From a bacterium (GTDB taxonomy: Bacteria; SAR324; XYD2-FULL-50-16), in the NCBI GenBank assembly GCA_018829445.1, contig JAHJTV010000063.1, forward strand, positions 124,001 to 188,000: DNA of 64,000 nt, written 5' to 3'. The number at the start of each line of letters is the position of its first letter. Positions within the stretch are counted from its first letter, which is position 1. Both the position numbers and the translations under genes were made by a program. Under the pieces are notes generated by a model, which worked only from the letters and a program-made list of their open reading frames with translations, was not told the DNA's origin and did not search any database. Positions 33,976-42,727 of this stretch are shown piece after piece.

Positions 33976-35475
33976 ATGGCCAATACCCAACGTCCGCTAG
34001 ACAACATCAGCAAATGGGTCTTTTCCTCCAGCGGAATCGGAAGAGATGCAGCTTATACCTTGATAAGTCTTTTTCTGCTGGTCTACATCCAGTTTACGGT
34101 TACACTTTCTGTGGCGCAGTTTAGTGCACTGAGCGTTATTATCGTTCTTTGCAGGGTCTGGGATGCTGTCAATGATCCTATGATGGGCACCATTATTGAA
34201 AATACAAAAAGTAAATACGGGAAGTTCAAGCCGTGGATTATTATCGGGGCATTTACCAATTCTTTCATTATTGTTGCTTTGTTTTGGTTTCGTCCTGAAG
34301 GTTGGGCGTTTGTAGCCTTTTTCGGAGTTGCCTATCTCTTGTGGGGAATGACCTTTACGATAAATGATATTTCCTGGTGGTCCATGATTCCGGCTTTGAC
34401 TTCGGATGCTAAAACCCGTGACCAGCTGATGACCCTGGTTTCTTTTTTCGCTAATGCCGGAGCATTTGTTGTTGCTGGTCTAGTTCCCGTTTTTACGACC
34501 GGGAACGCCGTGGAGGCTTATCGGGTTACCGGTCTGTTAGTAGCACTGGGATTCGTGCTCTGCCAGTGCGCAGTACTTCTGTTTGTGTCTGAAAACCGGG
34601 ATACAGCACCAAATAAGGAAAAAATGCGATTTTCCGACATGTTCAGAATTTTATCCAAAAACAAACAGCTGCTTTGGTCGGTCATGTCGGTTTTTCTCCT
34701 CTATCTTCTGGGGGCGATCATCAACTCGTTGGGAATGACATTTTTCTATTTTGAATTTGGTTATGATGGTGCAGCCATGTCCACTTTCATTATCTTTTAT
34801 GCTATCGGCTCACTGCTTGGGACTATAGTATATCCTTTTCTAACGAGAAAGTTCAATCGTGCCCAGCTTCTTCGAGGTGCCATTTACATGATGACACTGG
34901 GATACCTGATCATGTTCCTGACCGGTTATCTTCCCTTTATTCCGCATTCCATCTGGAGTTTTTCCGCAGGCGGTCTGGTTATCTTTACGGCACAAGCGGT
35001 AATGTACCTCATCATACTGGTACAGCTGACCAATACAATTGAGTATGAACAATATTTAACCGGAAACCGGAATGAAGCGATTCTGTTTTCACTTCGCCCG
35101 CTAACCGCAAAAGCGTCGGGTGCAGTTCAACAGGGTCTTGTTTCACTGATTCTGATAGTCAGCGGTATTTACAGCCTTTCCAACAGAATAGCAACGCTGG
35201 AACAACAAAATGTCGGAGTGAATGTGGACATCTCCGGAGCAGCCAATGTCATTATCGATCAGGCAACGCCTGCCATGCTGTTGATGCTGCGAGCAGGGAT
35301 TACACTGGTGCCCATGGTGCTGGCTTGGATTACCTATCTGCTGATCAAGAAGAAATATTTTATCAATGAAGAAACTTACGAAGTGATACTGAAGGAACTC
35401 AAGATGCGAGAGGATGACCCGCATCACTTCGATACGTCAGCTATCTATAAAGTAGCGGGGGGGCTGAAAAATTAA
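33976..35475 (+). CDS. GPH-family (MelB-like) sugar:cation symporter
   Basis: A 499-residue inner-membrane transporter of the glycoside-pentoside-hexuronide:cation family, with about 12 membrane segments. Family marks are the N-terminal GIGRDAAYTLISLFLLVYIQF, the cation-site region RVWDAVNDPMMGTIIENTKSKYGKFKPWI, and the later LTNTIEYEQYLTGNRNEAILFSL. The ORF track begins at 33892, but AGGAAAAAAGA before the internal ATG (MANTQRPLDN) places the start here. It imports a sugar or glycoside with sodium or protons; the exact sugar is unknown. It stands alone. Confidence 0.9.
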   Translation: MANTQRPLDNISKWVFSSSGIGRDAAYTLISLFLLVYIQFTVTLSVAQFSALSVIIVLCRVWDAVNDPMMGTIIENTKSKYGKFKPWIIIGAFTNSFIIVALFWFRPEGWAFVAFFGVAYLLWGMTFTINDISWWSMIPALTSDAKTRDQLMTLVSFFANAGAFVVAGLVPVFTTGNAVEAYRVTGLLVALGFVLCQCAVLLFVSENRDTAPNKEKMRFSDMFRILSKNKQLLWSVMSVFLLYLLGAIINSLGMTFFYFEFGYDGAAMSTFIIFYAIGSLLGTIVYPFLTRKFNRAQLLRGAIYMMTLGYLIMFLTGYLPFIPHSIWSFSAGGLVIFTAQAVMYLIILVQLTNTIEYEQYLTGNRNEAILFSLRPLTAKASGAVQQGLVSLILIVSGIYSLSNRIATLEQQNVGVNVDISGAANVIIDQATPAMLLMLRAGITLVPMVLAWITYLLIKKKYFINEETYEVILKELKMREDDPHHFDTSAIYKVAGGLKN

Positions 35476-35588
35476 ACAGTTCCGATGGTATTGGAAACAG
35501 ACGATGATTGACCATCGTTAATCGGATTAAGATAAGAGATGATCGCCTGGTTTCAATAATCGACTGCTTTGGGGATAGCGCGCAGCAT

Positions 35589-35623
35589 GCAGGGGGGGGG
35601 AGAATTTTAAATCCCTCCCCTGC
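35589..35623. terminator. GC-rich bidirectional terminator-like hairpin
   Basis: GCAGGGG pairs with CCCCTGC and the stem continues through GGG/CCC with G-T wobbles to about 12 pairs around an AT-rich loop. It lies between the convergent symporter and ABC-F genes. A run of nine G residues makes this spot prone to length error. Confidence 0.55.
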
Positions 35624-35669
35624 GACTCGTTCAGTCAAAACTAGCGGCCTTTAAACCATTTCTGCTACA

Positions 35670-37256
35670 TTACCCCGCCAGTTCCATATACTGATCAAAA
35701 TCGATATACTTGTCTTCTACCAATCTGACATCAATCTCAATGACACGGTTGGCCACGGTATTGATAAATTCACGGTCGTGAGAGGTGAAGAGCAGGGTTC
35801 CGGGAAACCTGGTTAATCCCTCATTCACAGAGATAATACTCTCCAGATCAAGGTGATCGGTTGGTCCGTCCATCAATAGAACATTGGCGCCCGACAGCAT
35901 CATTTTGGACAGCATACATCGGACTTTTTCTCCTCCTGATAACACATTGGTCTTTTTAAATACCTCTTCGCCGGAAAAAAGCATTCGTCCCAGAAACCCT
36001 CGTACAAAGGAGGGATCTTTATCCTCCGAATACTGAGTTAGCCAGTTTAACAGGTCATACCTGTCATTATCGAAATAGGAGGAATTGTCTTTTGGGAAAT
36101 AGGCCGAAGAGGTTGTCACCCCCCACTCGTATGTCCCTGCATCCGGCGCCATCTCGCCTGATAGAATTTGGAGTAGAGCGGTTTTTGCGATATCGTTATC
36201 TCCCATAAAAATCACCTTATCTCCTTTTTTTAAGGAGAAGCTGATATTATCAAGCAGCAAGACACCATCAATGCTTTTGGTCAGTCCCTTCACCGTCAGC
36301 AGGTTTTTGCCGGCTTCTCTTTTTGGTTCAAAACAAACATACGGGTACTTTCGATTTGAAGGGGGTAAGTTGTCCAATTCCAGCTTTTCAAGTTGCTTTT
36401 GCCTGGAGGTGGCTTGTCTTGCTTTTGAAGCGTTAGCACTGAAACGGGCGATAAAATTTTTCAATTCATTGGCCTTTTCCTCATTTTTCTTATTGGAATC
36501 GGACCGCAGTCTAAGGGCCAACTCACTGGATTTCTTCCAGAAATCATAGTTGCCCGGGTAAATGGTTATCTGTCCGTAATCCACATCGGCGGTATGGGTG
36601 CAAACCTTATTTAGAAAGTGTCTGTCATGGGAGACAACGATCACGGTATTTTCGAATTGCAGGAGAAAATTCTCCAGCCATTGAATCGCTTTGAGATCCA
36701 GATGGTTAGTAGGTTCATCCAGAAGCAGAATATCGGGTTGACCGAACAGGGCTTGAGCAAGCAGCACTTTAACCTTATCAGTGGCATTTAACTCTTTCAC
36801 CGATTTGTCATGTTCGGTTGCTTCGATTCCCAAGCCGGTCAGGATAATCCCGGCATCTGATTCGGCTTCCCAGCCGTTCATTTCCGCAAAGGTCGTTTCC
36901 AACTCTGCAGCCCGAACACCATCTTCATCAGAAAAATCCGGCTTTGCATAAATGGTATCTTTTTCGTCCATTATCCTTACCAGCTCTTCATTTCCCATTA
37001 GAACAGCTTTTAGAATAGTATACTCATCATACGCAAAGTGGTTCTGTTCTAGAATGGAAAGTCTCTTTCCCTTTGTGATATTTACTGTTCCGCTTTGGGC
37101 TTCAATTTCACCGGAAAGGATTCTGATGAAAGTCGATTTTCCTGAACCATTGGCACCGATCAAACCGTAGCAGTTTCCCTGGGTAAACTTAATGGTTACA
37201 TCTTCGAAGAGTTTTTTCTTCCCATAGTTTAAGGTAATTTTGGATGTGCTGATCAT
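35670..37256 (-). CDS. YbiT-like ABC-F translation factor with degenerate second ATPase domain
   Basis: A 528-residue soluble protein with two ABC ATPase domains and no membrane part. Landmarks resembling YbiT are YGLIGANGSGKSTFIRIL, HFLNKVCTHTADVDYG, the linker ARFSANASKARQATSR and the late SHDREFINTVANRVIEI. ABC-F proteins bind the ribosomal E site and modulate translation. Domain 1 has an intact Walker A and LLLDEPTNHLD but the signature is LNATDKVKV, which is also weak in YbiT. Domain 2 departs further: Walker A reads GDNDIAKTALL (two Gly lost) and Walker B reads MDGPTDHLD (catalytic Glu replaced by Gly), while its signature LSGGEKVRC is normal. It may therefore hydrolyse ATP at one composite site only. 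Confidence 0.9.
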   Translation of the reverse strand: MISTSKITLNYGKKKLFEDVTIKFTQGNCYGLIGANGSGKSTFIRILSGEIEAQSGTVNITKGKRLSILEQNHFAYDEYTILKAVLMGNEELVRIMDEKDTIYAKPDFSDEDGVRAAELETTFAEMNGWEAESDAGIILTGLGIEATEHDKSVKELNATDKVKVLLAQALFGQPDILLLDEPTNHLDLKAIQWLENFLLQFENTVIVVSHDRHFLNKVCTHTADVDYGQITIYPGNYDFWKKSSELALRLRSDSNKKNEEKANELKNFIARFSANASKARQATSRQKQLEKLELDNLPPSNRKYPYVCFEPKREAGKNLLTVKGLTKSIDGVLLLDNISFSLKKGDKVIFMGDNDIAKTALLQILSGEMAPDAGTYEWGVTTSSAYFPKDNSSYFDNDRYDLLNWLTQYSEDKDPSFVRGFLGRMLFSGEEVFKKTNVLSGGEKVRCMLSKMMLSGANVLLMDGPTDHLDLESIISVNEGLTRFPGTLLFTSHDREFINTVANRVIEIDVRLVEDKYIDFDQYMELAG

Positions 37257-37334
37257 TATGTTCTCTTTCCTTCAATTTAATGTTTTTAGTTAGGCTTTAT
37301 CTTGTGTTGATGGGGACATTGTTTGGTGCTTTAA

Positions 37335-37377
37335 CCGGATAATCCTGGATTCTTTCCAGTTTATTTGTACAATCCGG
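37335..37377 (-). terminator. candidate hairpin after the DEAD-box gene
   Basis: CCGGAT/ATCCGG arms enclose a second stem CTGGA/TCCAG. It lies just beyond the helicase stop and before the ABC-F gene. Weak U-tracts only. Confidence 0.3.
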
Positions 37378-37391
37378 ATTTAAAAGGTAAT

Positions 37392-38543
37392 TTACTCTAT
37401 TAATTCGAACGGATCGACTACTTCACCTTTTTTAATATGTTTCAGACGGAGCTTTATATTCAGCTCCTTCTCAAAGCGTCGAATCAGGTGATTCTCTTTT
37501 GTTGACAGGATTGAGACTGCCATTCCTTTTACTCCCGCACGCGCTGTTCGGCCGACCCGGTGACGGTAATTGCCTGCGGCTGAGGGAACATCCATATTGA
37601 TAATATGCGTTACAGCTTTAATGTCGAGTCCTCTGGAGGCAATATCGGACGCGATCAGTAATTGTGCGGTACCATTCTTGAAATCCTGCAGGGCTTGTTT
37701 ACGCTCTTGCTTTTTTCGGTAGCTGTGGATGTCAACGGCTTTGAATCCGTGATACCGCAGTTCCTCACTCATCACCTCTGCGTTTTCGAATTCATGAACA
37801 AAAACAATGGCTCGTTCCGGCTTTAAGGCATGAAGCACTTTCCTTAAAAACTTTGGTTTGTCCCGCGGATCCAAAATCTGAAAATAGATATGTTCAATAT
37901 CATTGGTAATCACATCGGTATCGGTGACGGTGATTTTATCCGCCTGTGGTGATAAAACATTGATTACTTCCAGGGCACTGGATGAAAGAGTGGCGGAAAA
38001 GAACAGCAACTGCCTCTCCTTCAGAGTACTGTTAATAACACTCCGGACATCCGCAAGGCTGTCACCGGTGAGCAAGGCATCCGCTTCATCAACAACGATA
38101 GTTTTAATAGTGTGTGATTTGATTTTTTTCTGTTTTATCAGGTCGGCGATTCGTCCCGGAGAACCGATGACAATCTGTGGTTTCTTTTTCAGTTTTTCTA
38201 TCTGCCGTTTGATGCTGACATTTCCGATGGCAAGCATCGATTTGATTGCCAGACCGGAGTTTTGGGATAAACGGACAGCCTGCTCGTGAATCTGTATGGC
38301 GAGTTCATGAGTCGGAACCAGGACAATAACCTGATTGTTAATTATCGATAAGTCCACCTTCTGAAAAAGTGGCAGCAGAAAGGCCAGTGTTTTTCCAGTT
38401 CCGGTTTCCGATTGTGCTGCAATGTCGTTGCCGGCTAGAATTGCAGGAATAACCTTCTCCTGAATACTTGTCGGAATCTCAAGCAACTCAGCCTTCAGGG
38501 CATCTACCCACGGCGTGTCCAGCTTTAATTCTGAAAAATTCAT
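37392..38543 (-). CDS. DEAD-box ATP-dependent RNA helicase
   Basis: A compact 383-residue DEAD-box helicase that unwinds or remodels RNA. Motifs appear in order: Q motif (PTSIQEKVIP), I (SETGTGKT), Ia (PTHELAIQI), II (DEAD), III (FSAT), V (SDIASRGLDIKA) and VI (HRVGRTARAG). It lacks the long basic C-terminal tail of CsdA/SrmB types, so RNA targeting may depend on partners. An RRM protein and a zinc-ribbon protein are encoded just upstream on the same strand, which suggests a cold-shock or RNA-remodelling unit. Confidence 0.93.
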   Translation of the reverse strand: MNFSELKLDTPWVDALKAELLEIPTSIQEKVIPAILAGNDIAAQSETGTGKTLAFLLPLFQKVDLSIINNQVIVLVPTHELAIQIHEQAVRLSQNSGLAIKSMLAIGNVSIKRQIEKLKKKPQIVIGSPGRIADLIKQKKIKSHTIKTIVVDEADALLTGDSLADVRSVINSTLKERQLLFFSATLSSSALEVINVLSPQADKITVTDTDVITNDIEHIYFQILDPRDKPKFLRKVLHALKPERAIVFVHEFENAEVMSEELRYHGFKAVDIHSYRKKQERKQALQDFKNGTAQLLIASDIASRGLDIKAVTHIINMDVPSAAGNYRHRVGRTARAGVKGMAVSILSTKENHLIRRFEKELNIKLRLKHIKKGEVVDPFELIE

Positions 38544-38735
38544 AGTTTTATACTTCTTGTTTAACGTCTTTCGTCTACAGATATTGTGTAAGTATAACAG
38601 GCAATCAAAGGTCTCAGGGTGGTGAGCGCCTATTTTTAGGTGTTGGTCGTGTCAGTCACCAAAACCTGATTTGGAAGGTGATAATGACAGATCACGCCTT
38701 TTTACACCACAATCAAGTAAACATTAACGTCTAGT

Positions 38736-39032
38736 TCATTTCTCTTTAGACTTCTTCGGGCTGTCTTTAAACCGCTGCCGAGTGACGGCTTTTGCCTGTT
38801 TTTTGGTGAGCTCCAGGCTGACGCGCAGCGGGCGATTTTTGAATTCACTCTGATCAAGATTTTGAATGGCTGCAGCCGCCTCTTCCGGGCTAGACATTTC
38901 AACAAAGGCAAAACCTTTTTTCGGTCGCATACGAATGTTTTGGATAGTGCCGTATGCTGAAAACAGCGCTTTGATGTCGTCTTCCGTTGTTTCAAAATTC
39001 AGATTGCCAATAAACAGTTTTTGTTTTTCCAT
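38736..39032 (-). CDS. single-RRM RNA-binding protein
   Basis: A 98-residue protein consisting of one RNA recognition motif plus a basic tail. RNP2 is LFIGNL and RNP1 is KGFAFVEM, in the expected beta-alpha-beta-beta-alpha-beta frame; the tail is Lys-rich (RFKDSPKKSKEK). Such bacterial RRM proteins bind single-stranded RNA and are often cold-induced. It lies 49 bases after the zinc-ribbon gene and 192 bases before the DEAD-box helicase, all on one strand. Confidence 0.92.
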   Translation of the reverse strand: MEKQKLFIGNLNFETTEDDIKALFSAYGTIQNIRMRPKKGFAFVEMSSPEEAAAAIQNLDQSEFKNRPLRVSLELTKKQAKAVTRQRFKDSPKKSKEK

Positions 39033-39081
39033 TGGGTTCCTTTAAAATAATTTTGGTAGCCGGGTAGAAAATTTTCAGGCT

Positions 39082-39279
39082 TTATTTTGAGACGGTTTTT
39101 TTCCCGTTTAGAAAAGAATCACTATAAAAATAGTGTTGTCCACACTTTTTACACTCCCAACGGTAACTCTCTGCACTTCTTCCGTCTGTTACATTAATTC
39201 TTAACAGATCACATTGACCCCCCGAAGCGCACTTCAACTTAGGTTTTTTATAACCAAAGAAATGATCTAACAAGCTCAT
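39082..39279 (-). CDS. small zinc-ribbon-like protein
   Basis: A 65-residue basic protein with two Cys pairs: CASGGQC and WECKKCGQHYFYSD. This is the shape of a short zinc ribbon. It is unrelated to any family I can name. Its place directly upstream of the RRM and DEAD-box genes suggests a role with RNA, possibly as a small partner; that is inference from position. Confidence 0.6.
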   Translation of the reverse strand: MSLLDHFFGYKKPKLKCASGGQCDLLRINVTDGRSAESYRWECKKCGQHYFYSDSFLNGKKTVSK

Positions 39280-39794
39280 AATAGTAGTAGTATAATGTTA
39301 ACGTACATTTGTTATAATTTCCATACGTCAGGATTGTGAGAACAGAACTTTGTTCAAACCTGATGTGCAATCCTCCAATATCCAGCTTTTCCCAAACACC
39401 CTTACTATTTTTTTGGGATTGGGAAACGCTTCAACCTTTAAACCCAGTATAATTGGGAATTGTTGTGAATTGAAATTGGAATGACTCTAAGGCTGGAAAC
39501 TCTGGAAAGTGTCTGATATTACATGGTATCCCTGCCAGGACTCAATCCTGGTGCCGAGGATTAGAAAACCGAGATCGTTCTTATATACTATTTTATTATT
39601 GGGTTCCTGTAAACAGGGATAAGTTGATTGTGTAGGGCAAATGTATGAAATTGGATTGAACGCAATTTCAGAGGCTTGAAATCAGACGCACTCTTCTGTT
39701 ATCCTCAACGCAGTGAGGGATCTCCCTGTGAAACAAGCATTGGTGCATGAATCGACAAATTTTTATACTTCGGCTACATTACCTTTCATTTAAT
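39280..39794. other. 515-base intergenic region
   Basis: No gene seen. Near 39695-39735 it contains TCCTCAACGCAGTGAGGGATCT, which resembles short dispersed intergenic repeats found in many genomes. The rest is AT-rich. Confidence 0.4.
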
Positions 39795-40217
39795 TTAACA
39801 GAAACGAAGAGATGTGCCAGCGTCATACGTGGTGAAACCGTTTTCTTCAAAATGTTTGTCAAAAGCAAAAGCACAGTCGATCTGGAGTACCTCCATGATT
39901 TCAAAACTGAGATAGTCCACAAGGCTGATTTCTCTGTCATTCTGTGCCAAAAGACGCTGCACGGCTTTTGTATACCAAATGGAATCGACCCATATGATTT
40001 CCAGCAAGGGAAGAATCTTTAAGTTAAAATCATTAACCGGTTCCAATCCAATACGTCTCTGTAAAAGCGCTGTTGTCTCAACAAGAACAAAGGAGCTGGT
40101 GACCAGTTGGATATTATTTTCAGCAAAATATTGAAAGTTTTGCTTGGCTCTAATGTGCATAAAGTCATTATTCACCAGCAGCGCAAAAAGCCCTGAAGTG
40201 TCAGCAAAAATGTTCAT
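39795..40217 (-). CDS. vapC: VapC-type PIN-domain toxin
   Basis: A 140-residue PIN-domain ribonuclease. The four acidic active-site positions are visible: Asp in MNIFADTSG, Glu in FVLVETTALL, Asp in SLVDYLSFE and Asp in CAFAFDKHF. VapC toxins cleave tRNA or rRNA when their antitoxin is lost. The ATG overlaps the stop of the antitoxin gene by four bases, the standard coupled arrangement. Confidence 0.9.
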   Translation of the reverse strand: MNIFADTSGLFALLVNNDFMHIRAKQNFQYFAENNIQLVTSSFVLVETTALLQRRIGLEPVNDFNLKILPLLEIIWVDSIWYTKAVQRLLAQNDREISLVDYLSFEIMEVLQIDCAFAFDKHFEENGFTTYDAGTSLRFC

Positions 40218-40459
40218 GATCCGAAAGCCTCCTCAAGATAGCGGTCATGTTCCACAGCCGTATCCGGTTGCTCTGTTGTATATTTGCCAACTAAAGACAT
40301 GGCCTGTCGGTACTGTGCACCGCGATTCGGCTTGCCTGTAAGCAGAAATCGATCAATCGCCTCGCGGATCAGGGCTGCTACAGATTTATTGTTGGAAAGA
40401 GAAAGTTCCCTCAACATTCGTGCCTGATCCTCAGTTAGCTGAATTTGTGTGCGAACCAT
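40214..40459 (-). CDS. vapB: VapB-type ribbon-helix-helix antitoxin
   Basis: An 81-residue antitoxin with an N-terminal ribbon-helix-helix (RTQIQLTEDQARMLRELS, KSVAALIREAIDRFL) and a C-terminal toxin-binding tail. It should bind VapC and autoregulate the operon. AGGAG seven bases before the ATG gives a strong ribosome site. Confidence 0.9.
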   Translation of the reverse strand: MVRTQIQLTEDQARMLRELSLSNNKSVAALIREAIDRFLLTGKPNRGAQYRQAMSLVGKYTTEQPDTAVEHDRYLEEAFGS

Positions 40460-40498
40460 AGTATTCTCCTGATAGCCATGTTATCACTTTTGATGTTA

Positions 40499-40526
40499 TG
40501 ATTACACTTATCAATTTTATTGTCAA
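40499..40526 (-). promoter_or_regulatory. candidate vapBC promoter
   Basis: On the minus strand a consensus -35 (TTGACA) is followed after 16 bases by TAATCA, about 40 bases before the vapB start. TTGAT/ATCAA half-sites nearby could be the VapB operator. Confidence 0.45.
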
Positions 40527-40736
40527 TCAAAGCTCACAGAAATAGGATGATGACCAATGAAGTGGTCAAATCTTGTTTTATGATCAAATCCCAACTTTAG
40601 CCGGTCTTTACTTAATTTTGGTCCATGGTTGTACCCACTATTTGCTTTGCTCTGATTTTAAGCTTATATTTACCGATTTCAACAGCCTGGAAAGCATGTT
40701 CTTTAATTGCTGATAACTCTCAAAAAAACCAAACTG

Positions 40737-41330
40737 ATGCAACGTTTTCTAATTGTTTTACCTGTATTCCTTATGATCCTGGCAACATCTCTCCCGATTG
40801 TAGCTGGAGAGAATCCGCTTCCTGAAAAGTCGGTTTTTTACAAAGGCAACTGGAATATCGATTTTGGAATACCGCTCTATTACCAGTTTACAACAGCTGC
40901 CGATGGTGAAAGTTTGAAAACCAACCGATTTCCGGCAGGTATATTGGTTTATTTGAGGTCACCATATAATATCGGGACAGGTCTGGAATATTATGAAATA
41001 CCGCTGGAAATCATGGAAAACCGGTCAGGAACAAGGAGCAAGGTTTCCAGAACCATGCTTGATCTTTACTATGAGCTCGCATTTTCCTATTTCACTGTCG
41101 CTCTTGGGGGCGGGGTAGGGGAAACAGTAATTAAAGGAGATTATGAAAATCTCTTCAACACAACCCCGTCCTCCCAGGTATATCTTAAGATCGGTGGATC
41201 AATACCCGATCTGATCCGGATTTATCTTAGCCTGCACCGGGTTTTTGCCCAGGTGGAATTTAGAGATTATAACTACCTCCTGGAAACAGGGGGATTAATG
41301 GCTAGTCTCGGATTTGGAGTTGAGTTTTGA
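40737..41330 (+). CDS. hypothetical exported outer-membrane protein
   Basis: A 197-residue exported protein of no family I recognise. It has a signal peptide (FLIVLPVFLMILATSLPIVAGEN). Amphipathic strands follow (VYLRSPYNIGTGLEYYEIPL, AFSYFTVALGGGVGETVI), and the chain ends in Phe (ASLGFGVEF), which fits a small outer-membrane barrel. The ORF track begins at an upstream TTG; the ATG that starts the signal peptide is preferred. It lies just before asnS, about 85 bases away. Confidence 0.6.
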   Translation: MQRFLIVLPVFLMILATSLPIVAGENPLPEKSVFYKGNWNIDFGIPLYYQFTTAADGESLKTNRFPAGILVYLRSPYNIGTGLEYYEIPLEIMENRSGTRSKVSRTMLDLYYELAFSYFTVALGGGVGETVIKGDYENLFNTTPSSQVYLKIGGSIPDLIRIYLSLHRVFAQVEFRDYNYLLETGGLMASLGFGVEF

Positions 41331-41415
41331 TTTTACTTTTTGCGTAATTAATTCTAAATTGAATGTTTAAGTACAAAAAACTCAACGAATTAAAAACAGA
41401 TTGAAGATTAATGCC

Positions 41416-42720
41416 ATGCGCTGGAACGAACGATTGTATATCAGGGATCTGCCTGACAAAATAGGGGAAACGCATACACTCCACGGTTGGATTCAATTCA
41501 CTCGCAAGTCCGGGAAGATCAGGTTTTTGGGTCTCAGGGACGGATCAAGTATTATGCAGGGAGTATTGGTGGAGGGAGAGACTGAAGAGGAAGCTTTCAA
41601 TCTCTTTAAGGAGTTGCGTCAGGAAACAAGTGTTGAAGTTACCGGTGTTGTGCAAGAGAGCACACAATCTCAGTACAAAGTGGAGCTTCTGGTTAAAACC
41701 ATCAAAATCCTGGGAAAATCGGAACAGTACCCCATTACGCCCAAAGAGCACGGCATTGATTTTTTACTATCCAATCGGCATCTCTGGCTGCGTTCGAAAA
41801 AACAGGTTGCCCTCTTTCAGGTTCGCAGCACAGTCATTCAGGCAATCCGCGACTTTCTGTTTCAATACCGATTTGTTCAGATGGATTCTCCTATTCTGAC
41901 CTGCAGTGTCGGTGAAGATCCTTCCGGATTATTTGGTGTTGAATATTTTGATATGGGAACGGCCTATCTGGCACAGACCGGACAACTTTATCTGGAAGCA
42001 AGCATCGCTGCTCACGGCAATGTTTTCTGTTTTGGCCCCACTTTCAGGGCTGAAAAATCCAAAACCCGTCGGCATTTGACTGAATTCTGGATGATGGAAG
42101 CAGAAATGGCTTTCTTTGACAGCAATGATAATATGGATTTTCAGGAAGACCTGATCCAGTTTATCATCAAACGTGTTTTAGAAACATGTGACTGGTATCT
42201 ACAGCAGTTGGAACGAGATCCTGAAATCCTTAAACAGGCTTTGGCTCCGTTTAAGCGATACAGTTATTCGGAAGCTGTGGAGCTGCTTCAGTCCAAGGAT
42301 TCTAAAATTAAATGGGGAGAAGATCTGGGAGCTGCAGAGGAAACGCTACTGACGGATGGCAGTTATCTGCCGGCATTCGTACATGACTATCCCAAAGAGG
42401 TTAAGGCTTTTTACATGAAAGAGAACCCGGAAGACCCGCGAACAGTCAGATGTGACGACATGCTGGCTCCGGAGGGGTACGGGGAGATCATTGGAGGCAG
42501 CCAAAGAGAGGACTCATATGAGAAGCTTCTCAACCGTATCAAAGAGGAGAAACTTCCTGTTGAAAGTTACGATTGGTACCTGGATTTACGAAAATATGGA
42601 ACAGTGGTTCATTCGGGATTCGGACTTGGGTTGGAACGACTGGTTGGGTGGATTTGCGGAATCCCTCATGTCAGGGAAACCATACCTTTTCCGCGTTTAA
42701 TGGAACGGCTGACACCATAA
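41416..42720 (+). CDS. asnS: asparaginyl-tRNA synthetase
   Basis: A class IIb aminoacyl-tRNA synthetase that charges tRNA-Asn. An N-terminal OB-fold anticodon domain (HGWIQFTRKSGKIRFLGLRDG) is followed by the class II core: motif 2 (FGPTFRAEKSKTRRHLTEFWMMEAE) and motif 3 (GFGLGLERLVGWICG). About 434 residues is the usual AsnRS length, and ETIPFPR after motif 3 fits AsnRS. The track's TTG start is five codons upstream; the ATG (MRWNERLY) is the more likely start. A phosphoesterase gene follows after seven bases and may be co-transcribed. Confidence 0.93.
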   Translation: MRWNERLYIRDLPDKIGETHTLHGWIQFTRKSGKIRFLGLRDGSSIMQGVLVEGETEEEAFNLFKELRQETSVEVTGVVQESTQSQYKVELLVKTIKILGKSEQYPITPKEHGIDFLLSNRHLWLRSKKQVALFQVRSTVIQAIRDFLFQYRFVQMDSPILTCSVGEDPSGLFGVEYFDMGTAYLAQTGQLYLEASIAAHGNVFCFGPTFRAEKSKTRRHLTEFWMMEAEMAFFDSNDNMDFQEDLIQFIIKRVLETCDWYLQQLERDPEILKQALAPFKRYSYSEAVELLQSKDSKIKWGEDLGAAEETLLTDGSYLPAFVHDYPKEVKAFYMKENPEDPRTVRCDDMLAPEGYGEIIGGSQREDSYEKLLNRIKEEKLPVESYDWYLDLRKYGTVVHSGFGLGLERLVGWICGIPHVRETIPFPRLMERLTP

Positions 42721-42727
42721 GGGAAAC

